The notes under the pieces are model-generated. The model worked only from the letters and a program-made list of their open reading frames with translations, did not search any database and was not told the DNA's origin. From assembly GCA_035578155.1 (NCBI GenBank), contig JAPWDM010000065.1:10001-74000 (forward strand): a stretch of DNA of 64,000 bases, given 5' to 3'. Position numbers and translations under genes: made by a program. The DNA comes from Brachynemurus nebulosus (Eukaryota; Arthropoda; Insecta; Neuroptera; Myrmeleontidae). Numbering within the stretch: the stretch's first letter is position 1; every line of letters begins with the position of its first letter. Positions 34,040 through 45,730 of this stretch are shown here, piece by piece.

Positions 34040-34352
34040 ATGGGCAATAAAAATAATATATTTTATGATAAATTGAATGAGTTTATGAAAACAAATACCG
34101 ATCGCAGTTTTTTCATTAGTAACGAACGATACGTAACGTTACTTCAAGAAACAAAAGAGACTCTCAAAACAGTATCGTCATCTTAAACGATATGGTGTCT
34201 TAAAAACTAGTGACACTGAAAAATTGATTGAATATGGATTTGATAGTACCTATTTGTGATTCAAAAATCCTTTACTTTTGTAAAGCTGATGAACTCTATA
34301 ACATTTTTGAAAAGGCACATATTAACATCGGACACAAACAAACACGAGGTGT
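34040..34352 (+). pseudogene. Integrase-type N-terminal fragment (KRBA2/Ginger-like)
   Basis: From an ATG at 34,040 the translation reads MGNKNNIFYDKLNEFMKTN and runs to a stop near 34,186. A shifted frame continues with KRYGVLKTSDTEKLIEYG, and a third with KADELYNIFEKAHINIGHKQ. The last part is the start of an HHCC zinc motif (H..GH). The order (N-terminal helix, RYxVL..DTEKLI, ELYxIxxxxHxxxGH) is that of KRBA2-like integrases of metazoan genomes. The core domain is absent; after ACACGAGG the sequence turns to AT-rich DNA. Confidence 0.6.
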
Positions 34353-34552
34353 TTATTTATTTATTTATTTTTTTTTAAAATAAATATTGATACTGCTCAG
34401 TAGCTTGAAATTGCAACAGAACTTTTCATTTAGGTACATTTTTATTGAATGCTCATCGCCCATTGTTTGATTTTAAAAATTTAAATTATAATCCTAATGT
34501 TTGTTAATAAAGTTTTTAATAAAAAAGTTAATTAAAAAAATTTAAAAAAACC

Positions 34553-34762
34553 TACTGCGCAAAAAGTAAACTAAAACGATGGAAACAAGATGAAATAGAG
34601 AAAAAGAAAATTAACAAAAAAGTAAAGTAGTCGGAGGCATCAAACATTTCTGTTTAACTTGGCACAACATGTAAGCCTTCGACTGCTTTACTTTTTTGTT
34701 CCTTTTTCTTTTTCCCTATTTCATCTTGTTTCCATCGTTTTAGTTTACTTTGTGCGCAGTTG
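34553..34762. mobile_element. Hairpin MITE of about 210 bp
   Basis: Arms of about 85 bases (ACTGCGCAAAAAGTAAACTA inward; inverse TAGTTTACTTTGTGCGCAGT), with a short loop around 34,640-34,670. Lies inside the Ginger-like element. No coding capacity. Confidence 0.8.
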
Positions 34763-34999
34763 GGGTTTTTGATTTTTTTGAATTAACTTTTTTATTTAGG
34801 TCTTTTTAGTGTTGCTTAATTATTTAGAAGAAAAAATATATAGGTGCGCATACGAGATTACAGGGGCTGCAGTCTAAATTACCACGAATTTGACATTAAA
34901 AAATTTTTTTATCATAAAATAGCTTTTGACTAGTTGTACATACTATGTCGTTATCAATTTCACTCAGATGAATTCGTGAACATAAGTTAGTTTCCATAT

Positions 35000-35640
35000 A
35001 AATTTTCATCCCTTATTTCATCACCTCAAAATTTCACGTTTTCAAACCCAACAATATTTTACCCATTTTCTCAATCACTATTCTATCTCCCCTTATAGGA
35101 CAGATTTCTTCCAAAAATCTCTTCTTAGTGCTCACCTGTGTTATATAAAAAACACCTGTGTAAAATTTTACGTTTCTAGACCCAACGGTTTTCTATATAC
35201 ATTTTCATCCCATATTTTAACCCCTTAGAGGAAGTATTTCCAAAAATCCTCTCTTGGTGCTTACTTGCTTACTAAAAGAAACCTTGTGCAAAATTTCACG
35301 ATTCTGAACCTAGCGGTTTCTATATATAAATTTTCATCCCCTATTTTAGGCCTTTAGTGGATAGATTTTTACAAAAATTTTCCCTCTTTATATTCACCTA
35401 CGTTACTAAGGGATCCCTGTACAAAATTTCACGTTTCTAGAGTCAATGGTTTGCTATACAAATTTTATTTCCTATTTTATATCTCTAGGGGATGAATTTC
35501 CAAAAATTCCTTTCTGCTGCTCACCTACGGTACATAAAGTACCACTATCCAAAATTTCACGTTTCTAAATCCAAAAGTTTTTTATATAAATTTTTCATTC
35601 CCTATTTAGGGGATGAATTTTGTCATTTTATGTAGCCTAT
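35000..35640. repeat. Five tandem units of about 125 bp
   Basis: AAAATTTCACGTTTCTAGAC-type phrases recur near 35,038, 35,175, 35,300, 35,430 and 35,552. Each is followed by TTCTATATA..TTTTCATCCC. Diverged, non-coding, dispersed-repeat type. Confidence 0.7.
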
Positions 35641-36819
35641 AGCACTCCCGAGATTAAGACGAATCCAACGACACCTTCTTTACCAAAATTCATCAAGTTG
35701 TTTAGGTTGCAGGCTGCACCACGAAACAGACATAGTCGGATACATAGATACATACATATGTATTATCATACATACTTCCTAAACACATTACCCTCCTACT
35801 GGGGCAGTAGGGTGAAAATCCTGACACCTCGATCACTTAATTAAACATATTTTAATGCATGATTACGTATCGATTAAAAATAACGAATTTGCATTTCAGT
35901 ATGTGGGAAATAATTTTGTTATATTTATAAATGTAAGATCATGAAATCATAATGAATAAATAATTTAATGAAACACTTTTATTAGTTAACATTCTGAACT
36001 CTATACGTCTGTTGACAAGTAATAACCTGTCCCCCGTATCGTGCGGGTACATCAACTAACCGTCCAGAACGCGTGATGGCTTTTTCAAATGATTACGTCG
36101 CGTTGTGGTCAAATCTTATGAAACCCAGTTGCGGCTGTTTTTACAAGTACCACAACACGAATTTCGCGTTGTGGATGATTTTAAGTGATCACAACGCATC
36201 GTGGTTATTTTCGATCGAGCGATTTCGATCTTTGAGCGTAACACATACATATATAAACATGTATTCGACATGAAGTATTTATTTTTCGGTTACCCTTCAT
36301 AAGGACCTTCCTTATATTAAGTGGTGAATTTTGATTTTAACAGGATTAAAATGATTTTAATTGTTCTGAGATCAATTATTTGTAAAACATATTCGAGTAT
36401 CATTTGAACAATTTAATAACATTAAATCGAACAGAAAGCGGTAGATGCAAAATAGATGTTAAAATACTTAAAATTAAAACCACAGTATTTGCTCTTGTAA
36501 ACTACATGTATAATGATTATAAATGCGTTTTAAAACTGAGAACTACATATTTATTGGTCGATTTTGTAACTTTTAACAGTCTGTAAAACCTCTGTTAGAC
36601 TGTTAAATTACAGAATGTTAAAAAATGGTATTCTGTACGCAATTTTTAACAGAATGTTAGCTAACATTCTGTTATTTCTCTGTAAACTTTACAGCAGTTA
36701 AAACAGTCGCCATAAACTTTACAGAGCTGTTAAATAGGCTAATTACTATGGATATTATTAAATATTGATAATTTTGATTTTTGCGTTTTTTATAAATTCA
36801 ATATTTTGACGTTTATAAA

Positions 36820-37241
36820 ATGCAACGTGTGGAACAGATCATTCCTGCCTTTATGTACATGTTGTTTGAAGAGCACGAAAGGAGGTAATTGACAAGCATA
36901 TTGTGTATGTATAAATACATATTGCTAACAAGTATTTTTTATTGATTTATTTTTTTTTCAAGAAATTACATGAGGATTCAAAGGAGAAATTTAAGAGACG
37001 CTTATAATCCATTTGAGAATCCGGGACCAATATTTTTAAAAATGTTTCGATTGGACAAGGAAACTGTAAGAACACTGATTAACGATTTGGAACCTCATGC
37101 AAATAATGTTACTAGAACGTCGGGAATTCCTTTCTTTGTAAAAGTATGTATTTCTTGGGAAATATGAAAGAAAGTCAATATTATTATTATTTATCAAAAT
37201 CTGTGCAGTAAATTGTTCTTTATTAGAATATTATAAAACCT

Positions 37242-37272
<31 letters not shown>

Positions 37273-38463
37273 TCATAACATTAAATTTCTTGGGACATGG
37301 TTCCTACCAACATTGTGTAGACCATTCTGCATGGATGTCTGTCAGTCAGACGTATGTAAGCAGATCCGTATCAGAAATTACACGACTAATAACTAATATT
37401 TTAATGCCTATATGGGTCCGGTTTCCCCAAACAGAAATTGAAAAAAATAGAGTTAAACAAGGGTAAAACGTAATTGATTAAAAAATCGCTGTTTGTATAT
37501 TTTAAAACTGTTTTCCTGGTTTGCAGTTTCTTTGAAAAATTCGGATTCCGTGGGGTGGTTGGTGCTATTGACGGGACGCATGTGGAAATTATGGCACCGT
37601 CTATGACAGATATAAATAATCCCCCTCATATTTTTATAAATCGAAAGGGCCGATATTCAATTAATGTGATGCTTGTTAGTAAAAAAAAAACTTTTTTAAT
37701 TACTTGTACTGCTTGTAAAGACTTTTTATTATCATTATAAAAATAATCAAAATGTTTGTTTTAGGTATGTGATTCAAATAATTTAATAACGGCATGCAAT
37801 ACTCGTTTCCCAGGGTCAGTCCATGACGCAGCTATATGGCGTATGTCAGATATAAAAATTTTTTTAAGAACCAGCTATGAAAATGGAGATAAAGTAACTC
37901 GGTTAATTGGTAAGTATAGTGTTTTGTTCTTCAATATTCAATATTACCTAAATTGAAATTCACTTAAAAAAGTCCTTAATAATATGTAATTAATTGTTGA
38001 TAGGTGACAGTGGTTACCCACTAGAACCATGGCTTTTTACGCCGTTTCATGTTGTTATTGAGGGAACACCTGAAGCATCGTTTAATCAATTATTGACATC
38101 GGCTAGAAATGTGGTTGAAAGAACAAATGGGATTTTAAAAGCACGTTTTTGATGCCTTTTACAGCATCGAGTTTTACATTATACGCCAGACGCAGCTGCA
38201 AGAATAATATATACCGGAATAATTTTACATAATATTGCGCTAAGACGTAATAATCAGTTGCCGGATGAAATAGTTTACAACGAAATTGAAGAAAATAATG
38301 ATGAACAAATTTTTGATAATGGTATAATTTTACGAGTATTTATTTAGTACAATTACTTAGTAATTTAAATATTTATGAATATTTTTTAGAACAAATGGAT
38401 GATTATAATTTAGGACAAGCAGCTCGACGGGAGTATATCAGAATAAATATAATGCGGCAATAA
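36820..38463 (+). pseudogene. PIF/Harbinger transposase, seven exons, one nonsense codon
   Basis: Exons by GT-AG sites and frame: 36,820-36,884; 36,963-37,143; 37,269-37,462; 37,527-37,674; 37,765-37,909; 38,004-38,331; 38,390-38,463. The early part is a helix-turn-helix region (GSYQHCVDHSAWMSVSQTYV). The DDE residues sit in GAIDGTHVEI, GDSGYPLEPW and RNVVERTNGILKARF. At 38,150-38,152 a TGA stands where the family expects an Arg (CGA), a single CpG-type change. The frame continues open beyond it (HYTPDAAARIIYTGIILHNI) to a natural stop after NIMRQ. Role: transposition with the Myb-like partner encoded opposite. The spacing of about 105 bp between the two stops marks a convergent pair. Confidence 0.85.
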
Positions 38464-38569
38464 ATATTCTAAAAAATTTTATTTATAAACATAATACTAA
38501 TCACAATAAAATATTTTTCTACTATTTACATTTTTTATTATTTACTTGTTAAAAAATAAAATCATGATT

Positions 38570-39460
38570 TTAGTGTTTATATTTACAAATTTCAAATTGC
38601 AATTTTTTTTCTTCAAGGTTTAGCCTTTTTTCCTCTAATGCTAGCTTTTTTTCTTCTAATCCCAACCTTCTTTCTTCGAATTCCAATTTCTTTTCATTTT
38701 TAATATCTTTTTCATACACGTCTAATAACCTTTCTCCTATATCCTTTACTGTGTTTTTTGACTGCCGTTTTCTTTTCCTATCCTCAGGCAGCCTCTTTGA
38801 GTTAGTGGCTTCGCTTTCGTCTCTATTCTCTACCAAATCAAGCACATCCTCTGTCAATTCATTAGTTTCATTTTTTTCGGTGGTAACATTTTTGGTGATA
38901 ATATTTCCTAAATTTTCATTTGTAGATTTTTCTTGGTGTGGAGACTGCAGTCCTCCTGTAACATTAACGGTAGAGATGCCAGTCACTGCAGCCTTTCCCC
39001 AAACACTTAACGCTCTCTCTTCTAAGTCGGATAATTTGAGTCTGGAAGAAGGCCCGCCTCCCGTTCTCTGACTCTCTTCATGCAGTCGGCAATATTTCGA
39101 GCGAGTGGAATTCTTCCAATCATTGAATCTCTGTAAAATAATATTATTTTATAATCAATTTGCTACATTTTTATAAATCACTTTAATTTTGTACTTACTT
39201 TTTTCCACTCGCTGACTTTCAACACTGGTCCACTACCGACTGCATTCAACTCAACAGAGCTTATTCCAAAGTTTTTCAATATAATTTGAATTTACGGTAG
39301 GATTAATGATACCGGTTCTAAATATGTCGTCGTTTTCCATTTGTTTTATATAAATTTCGTACTGCTCCGTACTAGTTTTCTGTAGCCTTTTGCGGCTTTT
39401 ATTTAAAATTGGACTAGGTCCAAATGCCAGTAAACTCTGACTGAAATCCTGACTTTCCAT
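38570..39460 (-). CDS. Harbinger Myb/SANT-like partner protein, one frameshift
   Basis: Two exons: 39,460-39,199 and 39,130-38,570, with a GT-AG intron of 68 bases. Exon 1 starts MESQDFSQSLLAFG and holds EQYEIYIKQMENDD and NSNYIEKLWNKL. One extra base near 39,262 breaks the frame before NAVGSGPVLKVSEWKK. Exon 2 continues RFNDWKNSTRSKYCRLHEES (trihelix/Myb-type DNA-binding helix) and GGGPSSRLKLSDLEERALS. It ends in a long Glu/Lys coiled coil (repeated EEKKLALEEKRLNLEEKKL). In Harbinger systems this protein helps the transposase enter the nucleus and bind the element ends. Only one lesion is visible. Confidence 0.75.
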
Positions 39461-39983
39461 TTGCTTTTGATTCACGTACTTTACAGAAAAACACAAAACT
39501 ACAAAACGTCCCGAACGCCAAATAACAGTAAGCAAACGTAAATAAAAAAATGCAACATCAAAATGGAGAAGTTTCGTAGTGTGGATAATGTAATGCATAG
39601 TTACATTTAACTAAAATATAGGCTAAAACTAATATATCGGTGAAAAAATTTCTTAAATCCGTCAACAAATAATAGAGAAATAGAAGATCAAAGTTCAAAA
39701 TGAAACGATTCATTTCTTATTCATTTGTGACGTCAAATATCCGCACAATTGAACACCGAGTGTCTTTTATACTATATCTTTTTAATTAAATTATATTAAA
39801 TTACCATGGATATAATATTAAAAATAAAATTTTTTTTAATTTCTGTTTATAAATTTTCTAAAATTCAAAAAATGACATTTTAAAACGTCAAAATATTAAT
39901 TTTTGCAATTGGACTAATTTCATTTTTTCCATTAAATATAATATTGTCGTTTAAGTCACTGCAGTGTTCATTTTTTCTTTATA

Positions 39984-41633
39984 ATGGAAGACGGATTTGT
40001 AAAGGCGCAAAGTGATAATTTGCCCAAAATTGATATATATACAGTCATGGACGCTGAAATAAAAGGAATCAAACTTTCAAAGTAAGTATATGCTTTTATA
40101 TTTGCACTTCAAGAATTGAATGCACTAGAGCAGTGTTTTTCAACCTAAATATGCAAATTCTGTCTCGAAAAAACTGCTCATTCTATTACAATGTTTCTCA
40201 ACCTTGAATTTCGATAAAACACCTTGAAATAAGACGAAAATGAAGAATAAAATTTTTTTGATAACTCGCATGGTTTCCGAGATATGTGTTTTATTGAAAT
40301 TTATTGTCAAATGGTGGAATACATAAATAGGTTTGATCAAAGCAATATTAATTTTATTGATATTATTTTCAGGGCAGCCAGAGAATCTTACCGTGATGAG
40401 GCTATTGGATATGTTCAGGTGAAACGTGAGGGCACAAGATGCGTTGTAAAATGCAGAGTTGCACCTGAGCATAAAGTAAAGAGCAAGCCCTATCAATGTA
40501 CATTGATTTGCGATGAACAAGAAGAAAAGATCGAAAGTGTTGTTTGCCATGATTGTGCTGCGAATCAAGGTGGATGCAAGCACACAGTGGCCTTTTTAAT
40601 ATGGCTGTTTAAAAGAAGCGAGGAACCGGCAACTACCTTAGTAAAGTGTTATTGGATAAAGCCATAGCACTTACTAAAGTTGGTATATACTATAGTAATA
40701 TAAAATTTATTAAAGCTAAAGACTTCAAACAAGAAGAAAAACTTCCAGAAGTTTCAGACGATCAAAATTTTTTAAATAATTTTATAAATGAGTGTAGAAA
40801 AGAAAATGTTCATGATGCCCAAATTATGACATATTTCGGGGATATAAATACAGAAATGAAAGTTTCACTCCACTACCTTTTTTCTAAATATAAAAATGGA
40901 ACTGATTCATGCAATGCGGATGATTTTATTAAATTTTGTATAAATAACATAACCGAAGAACAGTTAATGCTAGTTCAAAAAGCAACTAAAGAACAGGCTT
41001 CTTCTCCGTTATGGTATGAGCTCCGGTACGGGAGAATTACGGCTTCCATTGCTTATGAAGCATCAAAATGTCATACTCTAGACGGAACGTTAGTAGAAAA
41101 AATTTTAGGAGCTTACCAGTTTAAAGAACCGGTAGCTATAAAAAGAGGTAATTTAATTAATATCTGTTTGATAATGTTGGTAATAATATCAAAATGTATA
41201 TATGTATTGTTAATTAACTGTTTTAGGAAGATTTTTAGAAGCTGATGTTAGAGCAGAAGTCGAGAAAATAAAAAACATCAATATTAAGAAGTGCGGACTT
41301 TTTATATTAAAAGACCATCCTATATTAGGTGCGTCTCCGGACGGTGTTACTGAAGAACACGTCGTTGAAATAAAGTGCCCATTGAAAAACAAAAATATTA
41401 TAAAATACATAAACTTAAATAAATTAACAACAAAATACCAAGCTCAGGTACAACTGCAAATGCACTTTGCAAATAAAAAGAAAGCTTTGTTTTGCATAGG
41501 CCATGAAGATTTCGAAGCATCGAAAAAAGTTGATATTTATGAAATATTTTATGATGAAGAATATTGTAAAAATTTAATTAAAGAATGTTCATTGTTTTGG
41601 ACACATGTTTTTAAATCGATGACGGGCATGTAA
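39984..41633 (+). CDS. SWIM zinc finger plus YqaJ-type exonuclease, three exons, one frameshift
   Basis: Exons 39,984-40,081, 40,373-41,147 and 41,227-41,633, all with GT-AG introns. Exon 2 has a SWIM motif (CHDCAANQGGCKHTVAFLIW, CxC..CxH), then CYWIKP. There a two-base excess near 40,664 breaks the frame before LTKVG. The second half is YqaJ/lambda-exonuclease-like: WYELRYGRITAS, then LGASPDGV and VVEIKCPLK (the PD-(D/E)XK catalytic Asp, Glu and Lys), then a QAQVQLQM helix. The tail ends FKSMTGM. In ISL2EU elements this nuclease accompanies the transposase; its exact job is not established. Apart from the frameshift the gene looks complete, so sequencing error cannot be excluded. Confidence 0.85.
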
Positions 41634-41653
41634 ATAAAACAATTTTTTTTTAA

Positions 41654-43281
41654 TTACATCTTTATTAATTTATTTTGAACATTTACTATTCCACTTGCAA
41701 TCACAACGACGAAATCTAATAAGTAAATTAGTTTAGTGTCGACGCAAGCGTGCGGTGCTACCATAGAAAAATTCCTTAATCTACCTATTGTTCTCTCAAC
41801 GTTAATACGAAGCGCTGCTATACGTTTTGTTTCCATTACTTCTAATTTCGAACAAGCTTTTCCTGAGGTTACGCTTGGAGGTCGTATGAGATGGCATCCT
41901 TTTGCTTCTAACAAATAGGATATGTTTTTGAATCCCCTGTCAGCCATAATAGAGCATCCTGGTGTCAAATTTTGCAAAAAATCACAATCTTCAAATATTG
42001 TCGTATCACTAGCCCTCCCACCATAACCATCCGAAACAAAGTTGATAAGTCCGTCAGGTGTAATGGAAATCAAATATTTAATGGTGTTGCAATGTTTGTA
42101 CTCAGACCATGTCAAGGCTTGTTTCATTGCACTTGTAGGTTTTTCTATTCGTATTTCAAAGCAATCTAAAATACTTACTGTTTTAGAATATCTTTTCCTG
42201 AAAGATATTGGTAACTTTTCATAAATTTTTTCTACAGGCGGAAAAAAAATTAATTGTTTCATACGGTTAGCTATTAATGGAATAGTTTCACTAAAGATTT
42301 TACTAATTGAACATTTACTTAATTCGAAATCTATACCCAAGCGTATGTTGGAATCGTTTAGACGAATTTTTTTTAATGATATTAAAATGTGTTTTATTGG
42401 GCTAGCAACGCTTTCAGATAATAGTTTTATGAGAAAATAAATGTCTTTTGGTAAACCCAAATAAAAACCAACATTTGTAGACATTTTAGTTATTGTATCT
42501 TCGCAATATTCAGGTTTGATCGTATTTAAAGCCGTACTAACTGAACTTTCGCTACTTAGAGAAGATATTGATAATCTTGAAGGAGAACTACTGGGTGATT
42601 CAGGCATGGTGTCAGTGCGCTTATTTTCTATATCATGCATTTTCCTTCTTTTCACAATTGTTTGAACCTGTTTGTCTTTTTGTGTAACTTTGATATTAAT
42701 TTGCACGCGTTTGCATTTCTTACGATTATCTGGTATATGCACCGTGCAGTCTCCAGATAGCGGATCCTCTGGTATAGATACGTTTTCATAACTTGCTATT
42801 GAATCACAATCAATGACTTCGAAATGTTGATCAGAGGAAGTCGATGGAACGTCGTTCTTTAATAAATTTTCAGCAGCTACTCCTCTTTCTAGAACAGGTT
42901 TCACTAGATTTTGATAGTTAAACTTATGAGGACATACATCTGTTTTCAACTTTAATCTTCCACCAACTAATTTATATTTAACAAAATTTTCTGTATCTTT
43001 TTCCAGCTGTAATTAAAGTAGTAACACTATGAATAAATTATTATAAAAGTTTATTTATTTATTGATATTATACTTACATCAAAATGATCTTCACACACAT
43101 ATTTTATGCTTTTAGGTCCAATTAAACCACGCTTCATTACCTTGCACCATTTCTCTCTCTTATCTTTTTGCATGGGGACGAAAAAAAAAATTTTCTTTGG
43201 TGTTCTAATCGTTGTGCTAGTACAGTCAGGCACAATACAATATTTATAGCAGCTTTTTTTAAGTTCACTCATTGTAAACAC
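41654..43281 (-). CDS. THAP-domain ISL2EU transposase, two exons, intact
   Basis: Exon 1 (43,281-43,078) encodes a THAP zinc finger: CYKYCIVPDC, PKKIFFFVPMQ, KWCKVMKRG and CEDHFD, the C2CH set. A 71-base GT-AG intron (43,077-43,007) joins it in frame to exon 2 (43,006-41,654). That exon starts LEKDTENFVKYKLVGGRLK, then has a Ser-rich linker and an HTH-like stretch (SISFRKRYSKTVSILDCFEI). The DDE_4 core follows: D in ILDCFEI, D in SIMADRGFKN, E in INVERTIGRLRNF. About 515 residues in total. No lesion seen. Met4 is an alternative start. Role: transposase of the element, using the THAP domain to bind its ends. Confidence 0.88.
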
Positions 43282-44006
43282 TCAAACAACAAAATAAATA
43301 TGTTGGAAACAAATATGTAGGAACAAGAATATTTAACATGAAAAAAAAATTGTAGGCACTATAATGTTTTAATACGTTTTGACAGTTAATATCATTATCC
43401 AATATTTTGTTGTTTTCAGAATAGAAAGAGCTCGACGCTCTATTTACAATTCTGTAGGATAAATGACGTCACACATCCCGATAAAATGAAATAGAACTAT
43501 TTGTGTAAAGTGCAACTTTAAAGTCTCATAACTTTGTTAGTTGTTGAGATATCTTAATTTTTTTTTTACACTTTTCGTTAATTTTGCTTTAATTTTTATT
43601 TTCATTCATAAAAAAAAATTGGTAAACTTCTCCATTGAACGCCTGCTTAGTTTACAATATGATATCCCTATCTATTTGTATACATTAGAGATTGACACCG
43701 ATAATACTTTCGAAACATTCCAAAGATATCAATGAAAGTATCTCAGCTTAGATGTAACCAAGGTAATTATCCTGAAGTTACAGTGTATGTTTTTCAATAG
43801 TAATAATTCACCTAACAGTGGGTATAACAGAACGACATACAGAATACCAAAATATGCATATTTTTAACAGACTGTAAAATGTTTTCTAACAGAGGGTTGA
43901 TCATAACATTATGTTATTTTTACAGACTGTTAAATATAAGTTACAGAATCGACCCATTTGTCAGCTATACGGGTCATTCACATGATTTCGCTTTTAAGAG
44001 ATTATT

Positions 44007-45190
44007 TGGTCGATTCTGTAACTATTAACAGTCTGTAGAACCGCTGTTAGACTGTTAAATTACAGAATGTTAAAAAATGGTATTCTGTACGCAATTTTTA
44101 ATAGAAATATTAGCTAACATTCTGTTATTTCTCTGTAAACTTTACAGCACTCAAAACACTCTCTATAAACTTTACAGAGCTGTTAAATAGGCTAATTACT
44201 ATGGATATTATTAAATATTGATCATTTTGATTTTTGCATTTTTTTATAAATTCAATATTTTGACGTTTTGTCATTTTTTGAATTATTTGATATCCGTAAG
44301 TATGTAATCATGAAGTATTTTTTGTAGTAAGAAGACTGTTAAGGAAATAGTGCAGTGTTCTTAAATCGGATAGGATGTAATTTCAAATAAAATAAATTTA
44401 TTATGAATTATATTTTTTTATAAACAGTGAATGTTTTCGGGACAAAATCGCACTGACACAATTTGTCCACATGAAGCGTTTTACCTTTCCTCGACAGTGC
44501 TTCAGTTATTTAATGTATTTCATCAAGTATTCTTATTCATAGTATTGCTAATTCTTATTTTGTTGTCTACGTATTTAATACACAATGCATTGTCTTTTGA
44601 TAGTGAATAAGCGCTCCTTAGTTTACCTGTTTTTTAAAAAAAATTATTACCTATAAACGTGTCAATAGTTTATGAAAAATTTTCCCCAGAGACTTGGTGG
44701 ACTTGAAGTATTACTAAAACTATCGGTATCGATATCTACGGAAAGCTCTGATGTGTGTAAACTAGATATCGAAAATTATAGCATTATAGGTACATATGCC
44801 TATTTTACCATTTGACGAGTGGCCTGAAATATTATACCATAATAAGGAACTGGTTGTCTAGAGAATTCCCGAATATCTAATTTAGAAATAGCTTAATCCA
44901 TAATCATGATGATTTTACGTGAGTTTAATAAACATGGGTAATACATATAATTTATCTCTCCATTTAACATAAATCGCTATAAAAGAATTAATTTTTTACA
45001 TTTTATATACACAAATCCATGGTAATTTAACATAAATAGTTCAACAACAGTAGAATATATAAAATGTAATTGGCATCTTAACATAGTGTCTTACAGAATA
45101 CCAAATTTTTAACATTCTGTTAAAAACAATTTTACAGAGCGCTGTACTGCAAAATAACAGTCTGTAATAATGTAGTTACAGAATCGACCC
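44007..45190. mobile_element. Non-autonomous PIF/Harbinger derivative
   Basis: The left 270 bp match the left end of the Harbinger element at 36,555. The right end (AACAGTCTGTAATAATGTAG then GTTACAGAATCGACC) matches the right end at 43,955. The interior has no coding capacity. ATT flanks both ends (44,004-44,006 and 45,191-45,193); TTA is an alternative reading. It lies 50 bp past the larger element. Confidence 0.8.
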
Positions 45191-45730
45191 ATTAGTTTTA
45201 ATTATTAAAAGTACCGCGACTACTTATTAGTTTGTTTAAATAACCGAATAAGAAGAGACTAATAAGAATAACGGATGAAATAATTAATTAATAATTACAC
45301 TAGGATGCTGCAGCGAATGTTAGGGAATATGTACACACAAAAATTATTGACTTGTTTGTTTATTCAAGAAGTAGCTAACATTTTAAGTAATAAGTACAGA
45401 AGATTATTTTATATATTATATTTATCTACACAGAGTTCTATTTATCTTATTTATAAATGATTTACCCTCTAGCCTAACGCAAGTACCAGTCCCCCTTTTT
45501 GCGGATGATACCAGTTTTTTAACAGTAGCAAATAACTTTTACGAACTTGTAAATAAACAACAAGAGGTACTAAATGATGCAGAGAACTGGTTTCAAAGAA
45601 ATAAATTATTTATGAACCCAAATAAAACACAGCTAATATCATTTAATGACAAAAGTACTAACAATTCTTCTGTGAATTTTCTAGAAATAAAAATTGACTT
45701 TAATTTAATGTGGAACAGTCATATAGAATA

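Larger units (their letters stand above)
33683..36243. mobile_element. Ginger-like element with motif-array TIRs
   Basis: The ends are TGTTACGTTCAAAGATCG and its inverse (CGATCTTTGAGCGTAACA), fitting the TGTNR start known for Ginger elements. The TIRs extend about 190-240 bp and consist largely of repeated CACAACGCG / CGCGTTGTGG motifs. The flanking four bases are TATA and CATA, three of four matching. Inside are a decayed integrase-type N-terminus, a hairpin and a tandem repeat. Non-autonomous. Confidence 0.65.
39700..43500. mobile_element. ISL2EU-type element with convergent transposase and YqaJ nuclease
   Basis: Two convergent genes 20 bp apart make a two-gene unit like the published ISL2EU group. 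Candidate TIRs are imperfect: TTTGTGACGTCAAATATCC at 39,724-39,742 against the inverse of GGATAAATGACGTCACACAT at 43,457-43,476, with weaker similarity (TTCATTTC..) outward. The exact ends and target duplication could not be fixed. It sits inside the Harbinger element, between the Myb-like gene and the Harbinger right end. Confidence 0.75.
36555..43955. mobile_element. PIF/Harbinger element interrupted by an ISL2EU-type element
   Basis: The left end GGTCGATTTTGTAAC and the right end GTTACAGAATCGACC are inverted, with AACAGTCTGTAAA-type subterminal motifs on both sides. Between them lie a split Harbinger transposase (plus strand), its Myb-like partner (minus strand) and then a 3.8-kb ISL2EU unit. 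Without the insertion the element would be about 3.6 kb, usual for Harbinger. The exact end base and the 3-bp duplication are ambiguous (TTA or ATT at the left, ATT at the right). Confidence 0.75.

Noticed and set aside
38751..39071. 106-codon Ser/Phe-rich plus-strand frame
   Set aside because: Antisense shadow of the Harbinger Myb-like partner gene.
36555..45190. Single element running from the Harbinger left end to the right end at 45,190
   Set aside because: An additional right end at 43,955 and left end at 44,007 show two separate elements.
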